21,071 nucleotides of DNA from a virus. Of the stretch, positions 1-6,911 are shown in pieces. The notes below the pieces were generated by a model. That model did not search any database. It saw nothing but the letters and a program-made list of their open reading frames with translations, and was not told the origin of the DNA. The first letter of the stretch is position 1; each line of letters starts with the position of its first letter. The translations under genes were made by a program, and so were the position numbers. Location: positions 1 to 21,071 of the IMG/VR virus record IMGVR_UViG_3300025667_000269. One strand, 5' to 3'.

Positions 1-458
1 CTTTTTGAGGTATAATCCCCTGTACCAAATGTGAAATAATCATTATTATATTCGATGGTAATGGCATTAATTTCCCCATTAGCCTTTTCTGGATATGGAA
101 ATCCACCCTCCGGCGGTTGCATAGTTTCAATATCGAAATTGAGTACCCTGATATCTTCGGCATTAAATTCAATATCATCTTCCCAGTTCTCAGCTATATA
201 TTTGTACTGATTTGGAAAATCCCCGTATACAGGGAATACATCTTTGAATTGATTAAAATACTCACGGGATTTCTTAATGGTTTTAAATTCTTTTTTTATT
301 AAAGATTTTTCCCCACTTAGATCTTTATATGACCCTTCTCCCTCAATCCAAAGAGATGGTTTGTATCTTATTTTTCGGAAATATTGTTTACCAGAATCGT
401 ATCCTCTGGTATAAATCATTCCATTTTGTTGAATGGTATTTGTATAAAAACAACTCAT
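1..458 (-). CDS. 43: DNA polymerase gp43, N-terminal part (gene runs off the left edge)
   Basis: This is the 5' part of the T4-type family B replicative DNA polymerase; 152 codons are open from ATG 458 to the window edge. Around residue 107 the protein reads LNFDIET, the Exo I motif (DxE) of the 3'-5' proofreading exonuclease, preceded by about 105 residues comparable to the N-terminal domain of T4 gp43. The start is supported by GAGGG six bases upstream of the ATG and by an early-type promoter at 518-490 that gives a leader of about 25 nt. It lies downstream of regA and the Sm-like gene, the usual T4-like order. The polymerase palm motifs fall outside the window, so the assignment rests on the exonuclease motif, N-terminal similarity and gene order. 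Confidence 0.9.
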   Translation of the reverse strand, partial: MSCFYTNTIQQNGMIYTRGYDSGKQYFRKIRYKPSLWIEGEGSYKDLSGEKSLIKKEFKTIKKSREYFNQFKDVFPVYGDFPNQYKYIAENWEDDIEFNAEDIRVLNFDIETMQPPEGGFPYPEKANGEINAITIEYNNDYFTFGTGDYTSK

Positions 459-489
459 GAAGAACCCTCAATTTGCAGATCATAATAAT

Positions 490-518
490 ATTATATATTA
501 AATTCGGGGAATTGTAAA
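490..518 (-). promoter_or_regulatory. Early-type promoter for gene 43
   Basis: On the minus strand there is TTTACA (518-513), a 17-bp spacer and TATAAT (495-490), close to sigma70 consensus. The -35 box starts two bases after the stop codon of the Sm-like gene. Predicted transcript start is near 483, about 25 nt before the gp43 ATG. Confidence 0.85.
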
Positions 519-520
519 CT

Positions 521-817
521 TTATGATAGAATTTGTGATTTTGGTGCGTATATTTTAGAATACATACTCGAATAAGAAGAAAGGATATCTTCTGTTGGGC
601 TGGCTGAGGTTACAACAAAATCTTCAGGAATTGTGAATTCTGTATTTGTTGAATACGGCATCCACGGAGATAATGCCATTTGCATTGCACCATCATCATT
701 TCTACCAACCGGCATAACCACAGCGGGGTTTTCCACCACATATTTACCATCAACCTCGGTAATAACATCACATAAAATATCTTCACCACTTCTCAATCTT
801 AAAATCTCAACGCTCAT
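521..817 (-). CDS. Small Sm/Hfq-like phage protein
   Basis: A 98-residue protein whose first 50 residues look like an Sm-type beta barrel: LRLRSGEDILCDV followed by GKYVVENPAVVMPVG. Similar small proteins sit next to regA and the polymerase gene in marine T4-like phages and, as I recall, are annotated as Hfq-related; I cannot confirm this by search. A role in RNA binding is therefore inference. Its ATG overlaps the regA stop as ATGA (814-817), so it is probably translated by coupling with RegA, itself an RNA-binding repressor. The C-terminus (about residues 60-98) is not recognised. Confidence 0.75.
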   Translation of the reverse strand: MSVEILRLRSGEDILCDVITEVDGKYVVENPAVVMPVGRNDDGAMQMALSPWMPYSTNTEFTIPEDFVVTSASPTEDILSSYSSMYSKIYAPKSQILS

Positions 818-1200
818 TTAATTCCTCCTATGTTATATTTCGCTATTAATTCCCAATTACCTTTATCTTTATGGGAAATAACCTTTATCTGGTTCATTGG
901 TGCTAAATTTCCCAGTTCATATTTAACTTTCAAGAGACCCCAATCTGATAATAATTTAGCGATAGCATTTCTTCTTTCGAGATCGTTATCGGATATATCA
1001 GTAGGTTTACCATCAAGTTTAAATAATTCCTTAAAATGAACAAGGTAATATTTATTTTGTTTATGAAGGATATGGCAAGACTGATAAAGTTTATTATCTT
1101 TTCGAGATGCCACACCAATCCTTGTCAATGTCTCTTTAATTTTTAGAAAATCATCAGCTTGTCCGAAAGAAATTTCTAATAATGAATCTACGTCACTCAT
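814..1200 (-). CDS. regA: Translational repressor RegA
   Basis: RegA binds the start regions of many early phage mRNAs and blocks their translation. The 128-residue product matches T4 RegA (about 122 residues) along its length: DDFLKIKETLTRIGVA, LYQSCHILHKQNKYY, VHFKELF and a C-terminal WELIAKYNIGG resembling the T4 ending. The start at 1200 is the only reasonable ATG; the ribosome site is weak (GGA nine bases upstream). A TATAAATA late promoter lies at 1235-1228, between the gp62 stop and this gene, so regA and the coupled Sm-like gene can be expressed late apart from the clamp loader genes, as well as by read-through. Confidence 0.95.
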   Translation of the reverse strand: MSDVDSLLEISFGQADDFLKIKETLTRIGVASRKDNKLYQSCHILHKQNKYYLVHFKELFKLDGKPTDISDNDLERRNAIAKLLSDWGLLKVKYELGNLAPMNQIKVISHKDKGNWELIAKYNIGGIK

Positions 1201-1227
1201 AATATTTAATCCGTTATAAAATATTGA

Positions 1228-1235
1228 TATTTATA
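1228..1235 (-). promoter_or_regulatory. Late promoter (TATAAATA) before regA
   Basis: An exact match to the T4 late promoter -10 element on the minus strand, three bases after the gp62 stop codon. Predicted start is near 1221, giving a leader of about 20 nt to the regA ATG. The sigma factor that reads such elements (gp55) is encoded in the same window. Confidence 0.65.
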
Positions 1236-1238
1236 AAA

Positions 1239-1610
1239 TCAAGTTCCACCCTTGTATAAGGATTTTTTGATTTCACTGAGATGATCAATAGATAACAAAT
1301 CAAGTACAGCCTTAGCCTTTTTATCAGAATAATTATAATATTCTTTTATTGCAGAAATATTATCATCCTTCGTAGATTTTAGCCACGGTGCATATCGTCT
1401 CTTCTTTTTAATCACCTTCAAATAATATTTATATTGAATATCTTTATCAAGAAAATGGAATCTATTTAACTCGTTGGCAAAAAATAAGGTATCAATATAC
1501 CCAGACATGGCCTTATTAATAATAAAAGGGCTATAGTTATCTATATTCTCAATTAAATCGTTCTTCCCGAAATTGATAGAATTAAGCCAATCTGATAACT
1601 TTAATTTCAT
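1239..1610 (-). CDS. 62: Clamp loader small subunit gp62
   Basis: gp62 joins gp44 to form the ATP-driven loader that places the gp45 clamp on DNA. The 123-residue protein is shorter than T4 gp62 (about 187) but is the size I recall for marine T4-like phages. Features resembling that group are YSPFIINKAMSGYIDTLFFANELN near residues 26-49, a basic KKKRRYAPWLK segment near 68-78 and an ending SEIKKSLYKGG. It overlaps the gp44 stop by ATGA (1607-1610), so translation is coupled, as for the T4 44/62 pair. Identity rests on position and partial sequence resemblance. Confidence 0.88.
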   Translation of the reverse strand: MKLKLSDWLNSINFGKNDLIENIDNYSPFIINKAMSGYIDTLFFANELNRFHFLDKDIQYKYYLKVIKKKRRYAPWLKSTKDDNISAIKEYYNYSDKKAKAVLDLLSIDHLSEIKKSLYKGGT

Positions 1611-2539
1611 TTGAATTCACACCTAAGCATAATTTCTGTTAGAGCTGCAAGAATATTAATCTCAGGATCAGCAACAAATGCAGACTTATATTGATATTCA
1701 GCTATGATAACAACGGCTTCTGGAATAGATCCAGGTTTTAAATAATCATAGAGGGAATCATAAACCGATCTGTAGATAGCATCACTCTCATTATCAATAT
1801 TATCTACAACCCATTTTCTAACATTAGTAAATTCCTTCCTCGAAAGAAACCCAACGAGTTCATTAATTCGAATTGAATTCACAGACAAAATACCAGAGTT
1901 TATTCCACCAGAACTAGAATACCTTTGAAGTTCATTAATAAGTCTTCTGAAATCTGGAAAGAATTTCATAATGAGGTGAACCAGAACCTCTTTATCATAC
2001 TTAACAGATTCCGTGGTTAGTATATACTCGATACGGTCAAGAAGTTTAAGAGCTAATGCTGGTTTATTTGAGGGTGTAATTGAAAAGTCTATTACAGAAC
2101 ATCTGGAATGTATAGGTTCAATGAGTTTATTTTTATAGTTACATGTCAGTATAAATCTACAGTTCCTATAAAATTCCTCAAATACTCCACGAATAGCTTT
2201 TTGAGCCTCAGGCGTCATGGAATCTGCTTCATCTAGGATAATAACTTTACCCGCAGAAGAAAATGATTTAGTTGATGCGAATTGTTTTACTTTATTTCGG
2301 ATTGTATCAATACCACGTTCATCCGAGGCATTAATCATTATGAAATCAGATTTAATTTCAGTACATAGTATTTTTGCTATGGTGGTTTTACCTATACCAG
2401 CAGAACCAGTCAGCATAAGGTGTGGTATTTCTTTATTTTTGATAAATCCATCAAATATATTAGAAGATGATTCCTCTAATATACATTCTGAAATTTTGGT
2501 TGGTCTATACTTTTCTACCCATAAAAAATCGTTACTCAT
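1607..2539 (-). CDS. 44: Clamp loader ATPase subunit gp44
   Basis: An AAA+ ATPase of the RFC/gp44 type, 310 residues, close to T4 gp44 (319). Visible motifs: VEKYRPTKISE near residues 8-18, typical of RFC-type loaders; Walker A GSAGIGKT at 45-52; Walker B ILDEAD around 101-106; sensor region ILTCNYKNKLIEPIHSRC with the SRC arginine finger at 145-147. It works with gp62 to load gp45. The start at 2539 has GAGGTG about five bases upstream. It lies downstream of gp45 and a small membrane protein in the same transcription unit; no promoter is visible directly in front of it. Confidence 0.96.
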   Translation of the reverse strand: MSNDFLWVEKYRPTKISECILEESSSNIFDGFIKNKEIPHLMLTGSAGIGKTTIAKILCTEIKSDFIMINASDERGIDTIRNKVKQFASTKSFSSAGKVIILDEADSMTPEAQKAIRGVFEEFYRNCRFILTCNYKNKLIEPIHSRCSVIDFSITPSNKPALALKLLDRIEYILTTESVKYDKEVLVHLIMKFFPDFRRLINELQRYSSSGGINSGILSVNSIRINELVGFLSRKEFTNVRKWVVDNIDNESDAIYRSVYDSLYDYLKPGSIPEAVVIIAEYQYKSAFVADPEINILAALTEIMLRCEFK

Positions 2540-2559
2540 TCACTCACCTCATAATAATA

Positions 2560-2904
2560 TTATAAATCTATCACCATATAATATATTGCTAGGGGGATTG
2601 CTATTCCCACTATTATTGGAATTATTGGAATAGCTACCACATAATTCCATATATTAACATTCTCCGAGTTCATGGAAGTCCATCTCATCATAGTATTCCC
2701 CCTACACGGTTTGAGTTTCCATTTGTTTACCCTGTTTACCCTGTTCTTGTATTTTTCTATTTTAGTATCAGTATATTTCGGCGCTGAATATGTTCTCCCA
2801 TTTGAATATCTATAGATATTGTATCCAAAGAGAAGACATACTATTATAGCTCCCCCAAATGTACCAGCACTTATTAATAATATTGTTGTGTATAATGATA
2901 ACAA
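2560..2904 (-). CDS. Small two-segment membrane protein of unknown function
   Basis: A 114-residue protein, not recognised. It has a hydrophobic N-terminal segment (about residues 5-29), a polar basic middle (YKNRVNRVNKWKLKPCRG near 50-70) and a second hydrophobic segment (about 87-110), which suggests an inner-membrane protein with a charged loop. The start is uncertain: the frame has no early ATG and the proposed TTG at 2904 follows the gp45 stop directly, without a clear ribosome site, so it may rely on translational coupling. It sits between the clamp and clamp loader genes, where a membrane protein is unexpected. Confidence 0.6.
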   Translation of the reverse strand: MLSLYTTILLISAGTFGGAIIVCLLFGYNIYRYSNGRTYSAPKYTDTKIEKYKNRVNRVNKWKLKPCRGNTMMRWTSMNSENVNIWNYVVAIPIIPIIVGIAIPLAIYYMVIDL

Positions 2905-3555
2905 TTAATTTTCTGTTGTCACCCAATAGGTGACATCCTCGTTTTCAAATTTAGCTATACCCTCTTTCGAAATTGATAGGGTGTAATCATTTGGAATCAT
3001 TTTAAGATTTTCATACTTAAAATAAAATTCATACTCTGTAGTTGGATCAGCATTGTCAATTACCGTGAGATGTGAATTTTTATTACCATCTTTTTTATCA
3101 ATGACACCAAACGTTGTGGTAATCCCATCTGATTTTAAAACAATATCCGACAACTGAAGAACAGCGGCAGACTTCACTGTATCCGATAACAGATCCTTTG
3201 GTAGTTTGATAGATACAAAAAAATCTTCAATATCGATCGTTTTGTCTGATACTGTTAAAATGTTTTTTGCAGCAAAATGGAAACGAACCACTGTATTTAC
3301 TTTATCTTTCCATGAAATATCAACATAATCCTTGGAGAAGTCAATACAGGGTGATCTATATAAAGACAGAACAGAAAGGAATTCGGATAAATCATATATA
3401 CCAAATTCTGGAAGATCTTCCTCGATAGTAGAATTGGCCAATATATTTTTCATTGGGGATATAGTTTTAATTGTCCCCTCACCCGAATAATAAAAATTCG
3501 AATTGATAGTCGCAAAGTTTTTTAAGACCTCTAGAGTCTTTTTTGATAAATTCAT
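2905..3555 (-). CDS. 45: Sliding clamp gp45
   Basis: The DNA polymerase processivity clamp, 216 residues compared with 228 in T4. It resembles gp45 through the N-terminal LSKKTLEVLKNFATINSN, the domain around GIYDLSEFLSVLSLY near residues 52-66, and the C-terminal part with EYEFYFKYENLKMIPNDY. In T4 gp45 also activates late transcription through gp55, and gp55 is encoded in this window. The start at 3555 is chosen because GAGGTG lies six bases upstream; the ATG four bases earlier is out of frame. It has its own early-type promoter at 3613-3585 and leads the run 45, membrane protein, 44, 62. Confidence 0.95.
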   Translation of the reverse strand: MNLSKKTLEVLKNFATINSNFYYSGEGTIKTISPMKNILANSTIEEDLPEFGIYDLSEFLSVLSLYRSPCIDFSKDYVDISWKDKVNTVVRFHFAAKNILTVSDKTIDIEDFFVSIKLPKDLLSDTVKSAAVLQLSDIVLKSDGITTTFGVIDKKDGNKNSHLTVIDNADPTTEYEFYFKYENLKMIPNDYTLSISKEGIAKFENEDVTYWVTTEN

Positions 3556-3584
3556 TCATTTCACCTCTTTTTAAATATAATTCA

Positions 3585-3613
3585 ATTATATAACATTAAT
3601 ACATAATTGTAAA
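3585..3613 (-). promoter_or_regulatory. Early-type promoter for gene 45
   Basis: TTTACA (3613-3608), 17-bp spacer, TATAAT (3590-3585) on the minus strand. The -35 box starts two bases after the stop codon of the small peptide gene at 3616-3768. Predicted start near 3578, leader about 23 nt. Confidence 0.85.
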
Positions 3614-3615
3614 CT

Positions 3616-3768
3616 TTATTCATGCGTGTGCCCATCAGAACTATGGGCGTTCCCCGAAGGAAAGGTCGCGCAATAGGATATGTCGGGAATATGATTCAAA
3701 CACCTCTTAAAATCTGTATAATAATTCATAAACACAACAAATAATACAATATACAACAATAATTTCAT
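3616..3768 (-). CDS. 50-residue peptide with hydrophobic N-terminus (probable small gene)
   Basis: A short open frame: MKLLLYIVLFVVFMNYY followed by a polar tail with three cysteine-free His residues at the end (HSSDGHTHE) and two cysteines at residues 23 and 33. The N-terminus could be a signal peptide or membrane anchor. GGGAAG lies six bases before the ATG, and the frame fits exactly between the hsp20 stop (3803) and the gp45 promoter (3613), ending two bases before the -35 box; this fit is the main argument that it is real. Function unknown. It would be read from the hsp20 transcript. Confidence 0.6.
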   Translation of the reverse strand: MKLLLYIVLFVVFMNYYTDFKRCLNHIPDISYCATFPSGNAHSSDGHTHE

Positions 3769-3802
3769 AATAATCTTCCCATCGCCATTGCGCGATTAAT
3801 TT

Positions 3803-4243
3803 CTATTTAATATCCATAGTTCTTCGTTTTTTGTTTTCTGGTATGATTTTCTCAAGGTCGATATATAACATACCATTTTCCATCTTAACTGATGATATTT
3901 CTATATTTTCTGAAACTTTAAAAACTCTTTCAAATTTACGTTTCGATATACCACGATGGAGATATTCCACAGATTTCTCATTGTTTTTTAATTCTGGTTG
4001 ATCTTTAGATTTAATGATAACATTTGAATCATAATATTCAACCTGAATTTCATCTTTAGCGAAACCAGCGAGTGCCAGTTCGATAACATATATATCATCG
4101 GATTTTTCTACGATATTATATGGAGGATATTTGGGTTGATTTAGATTGGAAATGTTTTCAAGTTCATGAAAAACCTTATCCATCCCAACAGAGAATTGGT
4201 TGTAGGGAAATCCTAAAAGTGGTCTAGTAAATTCGTTTAACAT
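3803..4243 (-). CDS. hsp20: Small heat shock protein, Hsp20/alpha-crystallin family
   Basis: A 146-residue chaperone of the IbpA type that holds unfolded proteins in soluble complexes. The alpha-crystallin domain spans about residues 40-135, with PPYNIVEKSDDIYVIELALAGF at the start, the strand EIQVEYYDSNVIIKSK, then YLHRGISKRKFERVFKV and the conserved MENGMLYIDLEK. Marine T4-like phages commonly carry such a gene near cobS and gp45. AAGGAG lies about eight bases upstream of the ATG. A TATAAATA element at 4322-4315 suggests late expression, possibly to assist capsid or tail folding; that purpose is inference. Confidence 0.95.
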   Translation of the reverse strand: MLNEFTRPLLGFPYNQFSVGMDKVFHELENISNLNQPKYPPYNIVEKSDDIYVIELALAGFAKDEIQVEYYDSNVIIKSKDQPELKNNEKSVEYLHRGISKRKFERVFKVSENIEISSVKMENGMLYIDLEKIIPENKKRRTMDIK

Positions 4244-4271
4244 AGTAGCTCCTTATTAAGCAAGTTGTAAT

Positions 4272-4285
4272 GACCAATATTGGTC
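4272..4285. repeat. Perfect 14-bp palindrome in the hsp20 leader
   Basis: GACCAATATTGGTC is a perfect palindrome lying between the predicted late start (about 4308) and the hsp20 ATG. As RNA it would form a five-pair hairpin with an AUAU loop about 29 nt before the start codon; as DNA it could be an operator. Confidence 0.6.
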
Positions 4286-4314
4286 GGCGTAATCCCTTTC
4301 GGCAATTACAGTAT

Positions 4315-4322
4315 TATTTATA
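4315..4322 (-). promoter_or_regulatory. Late promoter (TATAAATA) before hsp20
   Basis: Exact T4-type late -10 element on the minus strand, downstream of the small CxxC gene. Predicted start near 4308, leader about 65 nt. The hsp20 gene could also be read from the cobS-like promoter at 5833. Confidence 0.6.
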
Positions 4323-4406
4323 ACACTTACACAAACCTATATGTAAATGTTAATAATAAATACATCATTAATAACACCATGAAAACAAATGTTAATAATA
4401 AATTTC

Positions 4407-4583
4407 TCATATATCTTCTGTTCCTATTCCATGTCGGTAATTCTCAACCCTTTTGGATGACATCAGACCCATATTTCTCGAGTCTGAATGTTTCCGTCTT
4501 CCTTGGTTATTGCCAAGCCATCTAAGATCCGTGCAAAGGGTACATCTTACATTACGTCTTGCTTTTTTTCTTTTATAATTCAA
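4407..4583 (-). CDS. 58-residue basic CxxC protein starting at TTG (probable small gene)
   Basis: The frame from TTG 4583 codes for a very basic N-terminus (MNYKRKKARRNVR), a CTLC pair at residues 14-17, then DLRWLGNN and a polar basic tail ending GTEDI. AAGGA lies six bases upstream of the TTG, and the start is ten bases after the stop of the cobS-like gene, so it would be translated from that transcript. The short basic CxxC plus RWLGN layout reminds me of tiny phage and bacterial proteins with a zinc-knuckle-like pair, but no family can be named. The alternative is an untranslated structured region: the same stretch contains complementary segments (CTTGG/CCAAG, TCAGAC/GTCTGA, ACCCTTT/AAAGGGT). 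Confidence 0.6.
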   Translation of the reverse strand: MNYKRKKARRNVRCTLCTDLRWLGNNQGRRKHSDSRNMGLMSSKRVENYRHGIGTEDI

Positions 4584-4593
4584 ATTCCATCCT

Positions 4594-5772
4594 TTATGTT
4601 AATGATACATCATCATAATAATCTGATTTTTCAGCTGTTTCTTCCAGGGAAGTATTATTTTCTCTTTCAATATTAGCTGAAGCATCGAACTTGGTATATA
4701 ACTCTTTGAAAGTGTTTTTAGTATCTTCATCAAAACGTGAGATAGCTAAATCAATTGATTTCATACGATCACCGAAAATAGCGAAGGTTTGAACAATGTG
4801 AGCTAAACGACGGGTTGAAATAACATCATCAACACCTTCATCATAAAAGGTTTTACGAATACCGTCTGCCCATGAGACTAGAAGTTTAGCAAATTCTTCA
4901 TCAACTGAACCAAAGACTCTCATGTGATTCATAATGATTTTCTCTTCTGTTGCCGCTGGAGCAAAAGGTTGTTCAATAGTAATGGAAAATCTCTCCAGAA
5001 ATGCCTCATCGATGATAGTAGCGGCTGAGAATTTACCAGACTCCGAACCTTGACCCTTGGTATTAGCAGTAGCAATAACATTGAAACCTGGTTTAGGTTC
5101 AATAAGTTCACCAGTCTTTTTAATAACAATTGGTTTACCTTCTAAAACACCTTGAAGAGCCATGATCTTATTAGAACCACGATCGATTTCATCAATCAGG
5201 AGGACTGCGCCAAGTTCCATGGCTTTAACAATAGGTCCTTTCTCAAAAACTGTTTCACCATCAACGAGACGAAAACCACCAATTAAATCATCTTGATCCG
5301 TTTCTGGTGAGATCTGAACACGAATGAACTCACGTTTAGCATTAGCAGCAGCTTGTTCTACCATCATTGTTTTACCATTACCAGATAAACCAGTAACGAA
5401 GATAGGGTAGAAAAATTCGGTTTTAATAATTTTAAGAACATCTCTATAAGCACCCCATTTAACGAAGTTAGGATCAATCTGCGGTACATAAGATGATTTA
5501 AATTCATCAACAAAAACCGTTTTTCTTACCTCACGAACTAAGGTTTTCTCAACAATGTTATCCATTTCCTTTCTTTCTTGAAGAGGAAGCGGAATAATAA
5601 CACCAGATATGTCATATGTACCGCGGGAAACTCTGAGAATCTCATTCGTAGTAGGACCCATATTTTTATAACCAGAAGCTATAGCGGCATCATTTAGTTC
5701 GGACGAAGAATAAATGGTTTTATTCGGGTCCTGAGATTGTAGATAATCAACAATCTTTTGTAATTTCTTCAT
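4594..5772 (-). CDS. cobS-like: CobS-like AAA+ ATPase (MoxR/CobS type)
   Basis: A 392-residue AAA+ ATPase with Walker A GLSGNGKT at 128-135, Walker B VLLIDEID around 190-197, sensor NVIATANTKG near 231-240 and a late STRRL arginine motif. This matches the CobS-like proteins common in T4-like marine phages, named after the cobaltochelatase subunit; the partner CobT is not seen, so a role in cobalamin synthesis should not be assumed. The first 125 residues form an extra domain unlike the ATPase core. The ATG at 5772 is preferred over an in-frame TTG at 5793 because GAGGT lies between them at good spacing. It has its own early-type promoter at 5833-5805. Confidence 0.9.
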   Translation of the reverse strand: MKKLQKIVDYLQSQDPNKTIYSSSELNDAAIASGYKNMGPTTNEILRVSRGTYDISGVIIPLPLQERKEMDNIVEKTLVREVRKTVFVDEFKSSYVPQIDPNFVKWGAYRDVLKIIKTEFFYPIFVTGLSGNGKTMMVEQAAANAKREFIRVQISPETDQDDLIGGFRLVDGETVFEKGPIVKAMELGAVLLIDEIDRGSNKIMALQGVLEGKPIVIKKTGELIEPKPGFNVIATANTKGQGSESGKFSAATIIDEAFLERFSITIEQPFAPAATEEKIIMNHMRVFGSVDEEFAKLLVSWADGIRKTFYDEGVDDVISTRRLAHIVQTFAIFGDRMKSIDLAISRFDEDTKNTFKELYTKFDASANIERENNTSLEETAEKSDYYDDVSLT

Positions 5773-5804
5773 AATATAGTACCTCTTTATCAATTTATAG
5801 TTAC

Positions 5805-5833
5805 ATTATATCATATCCTCTCGGTGTTGTAAA
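5805..5833 (-). promoter_or_regulatory. Early-type promoter for the cobS-like gene
   Basis: TTTACA (5833-5828), 17-bp spacer, TATAAT (5810-5805) on the minus strand. Predicted start near 5798, leader about 26 nt. It separates this unit from the long operon ending with panD. Confidence 0.85.
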
Positions 5834-5836
5834 CAC

Positions 5837-5866
5837 TTATTTTCATTTATTTTCATTTATTTTCAC
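5837..5866. repeat. Three tandem copies of a 10-bp AT-rich unit
   Basis: The unit TTATTTTCAT is repeated three times head to tail, the last copy differing in its final base. It overlaps the panD stop codon and ends four bases before the -35 box of the cobS-like promoter. It may act as an AT-rich upstream promoter element, or be simple slippage. Confidence 0.8.
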
Positions 5867-6438
5867 ATATTACTCATATCTGTTCGGTATGTTGATGGAT
5901 GTACATCATCTACTTCATCTATGCGAGGATAACTATTCCTAGGATGTACATCCTCAGTTTCTGTCACGCACGTTAGGGATTCTATTGTAACTTCTCCTTT
6001 GTACGGCCAAGTCTGACGAGGGGGTAGTTTTCCAACCATGCTCCCATTGTCATACCACCGTTTGCCCTGTGCCATCTGGTTAACTGGATCACTGGTATCA
6101 AGGAAAGTAACTACAGTCGGTTTATATCCAAGTTCTGTTAATTCCAGATGACGAACCCATGTAACAGTACCATAGGCAACTATTATAATTTCATCAGACA
6201 CATCACACATTCGTGCAGCAGCTCCATTTACAGAAATTGTAAAGGATCTAGGATCTGGAATTGCATATGTTGTAAACCTATTACCATTTGTAATGTTGTA
6301 TATTTCAATTTGCTGATATGGTAATATATTCGCCTTCTCTAATATATCATTCGAAATTCCACAGGATCCCTCATAATTAATGTCGCATTCTGTGACTATT
6401 GCACCATGTATTTTTGATTTTAATATTTTTATTTCCAT
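5863..6438 (-). CDS. panD: Aspartate 1-decarboxylase (PanD) with C-terminal extension
   Basis: PanD converts aspartate to beta-alanine, the precursor of pantothenate and coenzyme A. Residues 1-115 align with E. coli PanD almost without gaps: K9 and H11, the self-cleavage pair G24-S25 in YEGSC (Ser25 becomes the pyruvoyl group), R54 and Y58 in TNGNRFTTYAI, and ISVNGAAA at 68-75. All these functional residues are present, so the enzyme should process and work. The protein is 191 residues against about 126 normally; the extra tail contains two similar segments (EDVHPRNSYPR and DDVHPSTYRTD). The ATG lies one base after the lipoprotein stop, with GGGGTG upstream. It ends the long operon that begins at gp55. 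Confidence 0.93.
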   Translation of the reverse strand: MEIKILKSKIHGAIVTECDINYEGSCGISNDILEKANILPYQQIEIYNITNGNRFTTYAIPDPRSFTISVNGAAARMCDVSDEIIIVAYGTVTWVRHLELTELGYKPTVVTFLDTSDPVNQMAQGKRWYDNGSMVGKLPPRQTWPYKGEVTIESLTCVTETEDVHPRNSYPRIDEVDDVHPSTYRTDMSNM

Positions 6439-6439
6439 A

Positions 6440-6901
6440 TCACACCCCTAACAAATCAAACGCTGGGCCATCTCTTCTTGAAACAAATGATTCCATACAA
6501 GTTAACACAGACTCACTAAAATTCTTATGAGCCTCGCTTAATCCCCTCTGACCAAATTCACGCTTTAATTTATACCATAGATCTTTTGGGGTAAGTTCTT
6601 CCATAGTATGAAGTTCTTTATTGAATGTGGTAGAATAGTTGGATGTAATTGTTTTGAATTTAACCAAATCAGAATATAATTCATAATATTCTGCACGCCG
6701 AGGATCAAATTTAAATAATCCTGGCATATTGTTACCCGATACATCAACGACACATTTGGAGAATGATCTCGGATCGATCGAATAATCTACGAGATCTTGC
6801 TCATTCTCGAATAATCCGAATACACCTTCTTCATACCTATCTTTGGATTCGGAGCATCCGACCAAAAATAAGACGGATAATAATAACATAAATTTTTTCA
6901 T
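6440..6901 (-). CDS. Predicted lipoprotein of unknown function
   Basis: A 153-residue protein with a lipoprotein signal: MKKF, hydrophobic core LLLSVLFLV and a lipobox LVGC with Cys16, followed by SESKD. It is therefore probably exported and lipid-anchored in the envelope. The mature part is polar with two further cysteines (CVVDVSG near 50 and LTCMES near 134) that could form a disulfide. The start at 6901 has GAGAG about eight bases upstream. It follows two tiny membrane proteins and precedes panD in the same run. A lysis (outer spanin) or host-envelope role is possible, but there is no sequence support for either. Confidence 0.8.
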   Translation of the reverse strand: MKKFMLLLSVLFLVGCSESKDRYEEGVFGLFENEQDLVDYSIDPRSFSKCVVDVSGNNMPGLFKFDPRRAEYYELYSDLVKFKTITSNYSTTFNKELHTMEELTPKDLWYKLKREFGQRGLSEAHKNFSESVLTCMESFVSRRDGPAFDLLGV

Positions 6902-6911
6902 ATCAAGTCTC

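Noticed and set aside
2217-2633. 138-residue open frame on the plus strand
   Set aside because: Antisense to gp44, whose motifs are complete; no supporting ribosome site or promoter.
3666-3795. Inverted repeat TCGCGCAAT / ATTGCGCGA (3666-3674 and 3787-3795)
   Set aside because: Nine-base arms more than 100 bases apart, one inside the small peptide gene; no element between them and no known signal.
4280-4525. 81-residue open frame on the plus strand in the hsp20 upstream region
   Set aside because: Low-complexity N-terminus (poly-Asn/Tyr from AT-rich DNA), opposite strand to all genes, and overlaps a better supported minus-strand frame.
4594-5772. Cobalamin biosynthesis role for the CobS-like gene
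   Set aside because: No CobT or other cobalamin gene is visible, and CobS/MoxR-type ATPases serve other roles; the function is left open.
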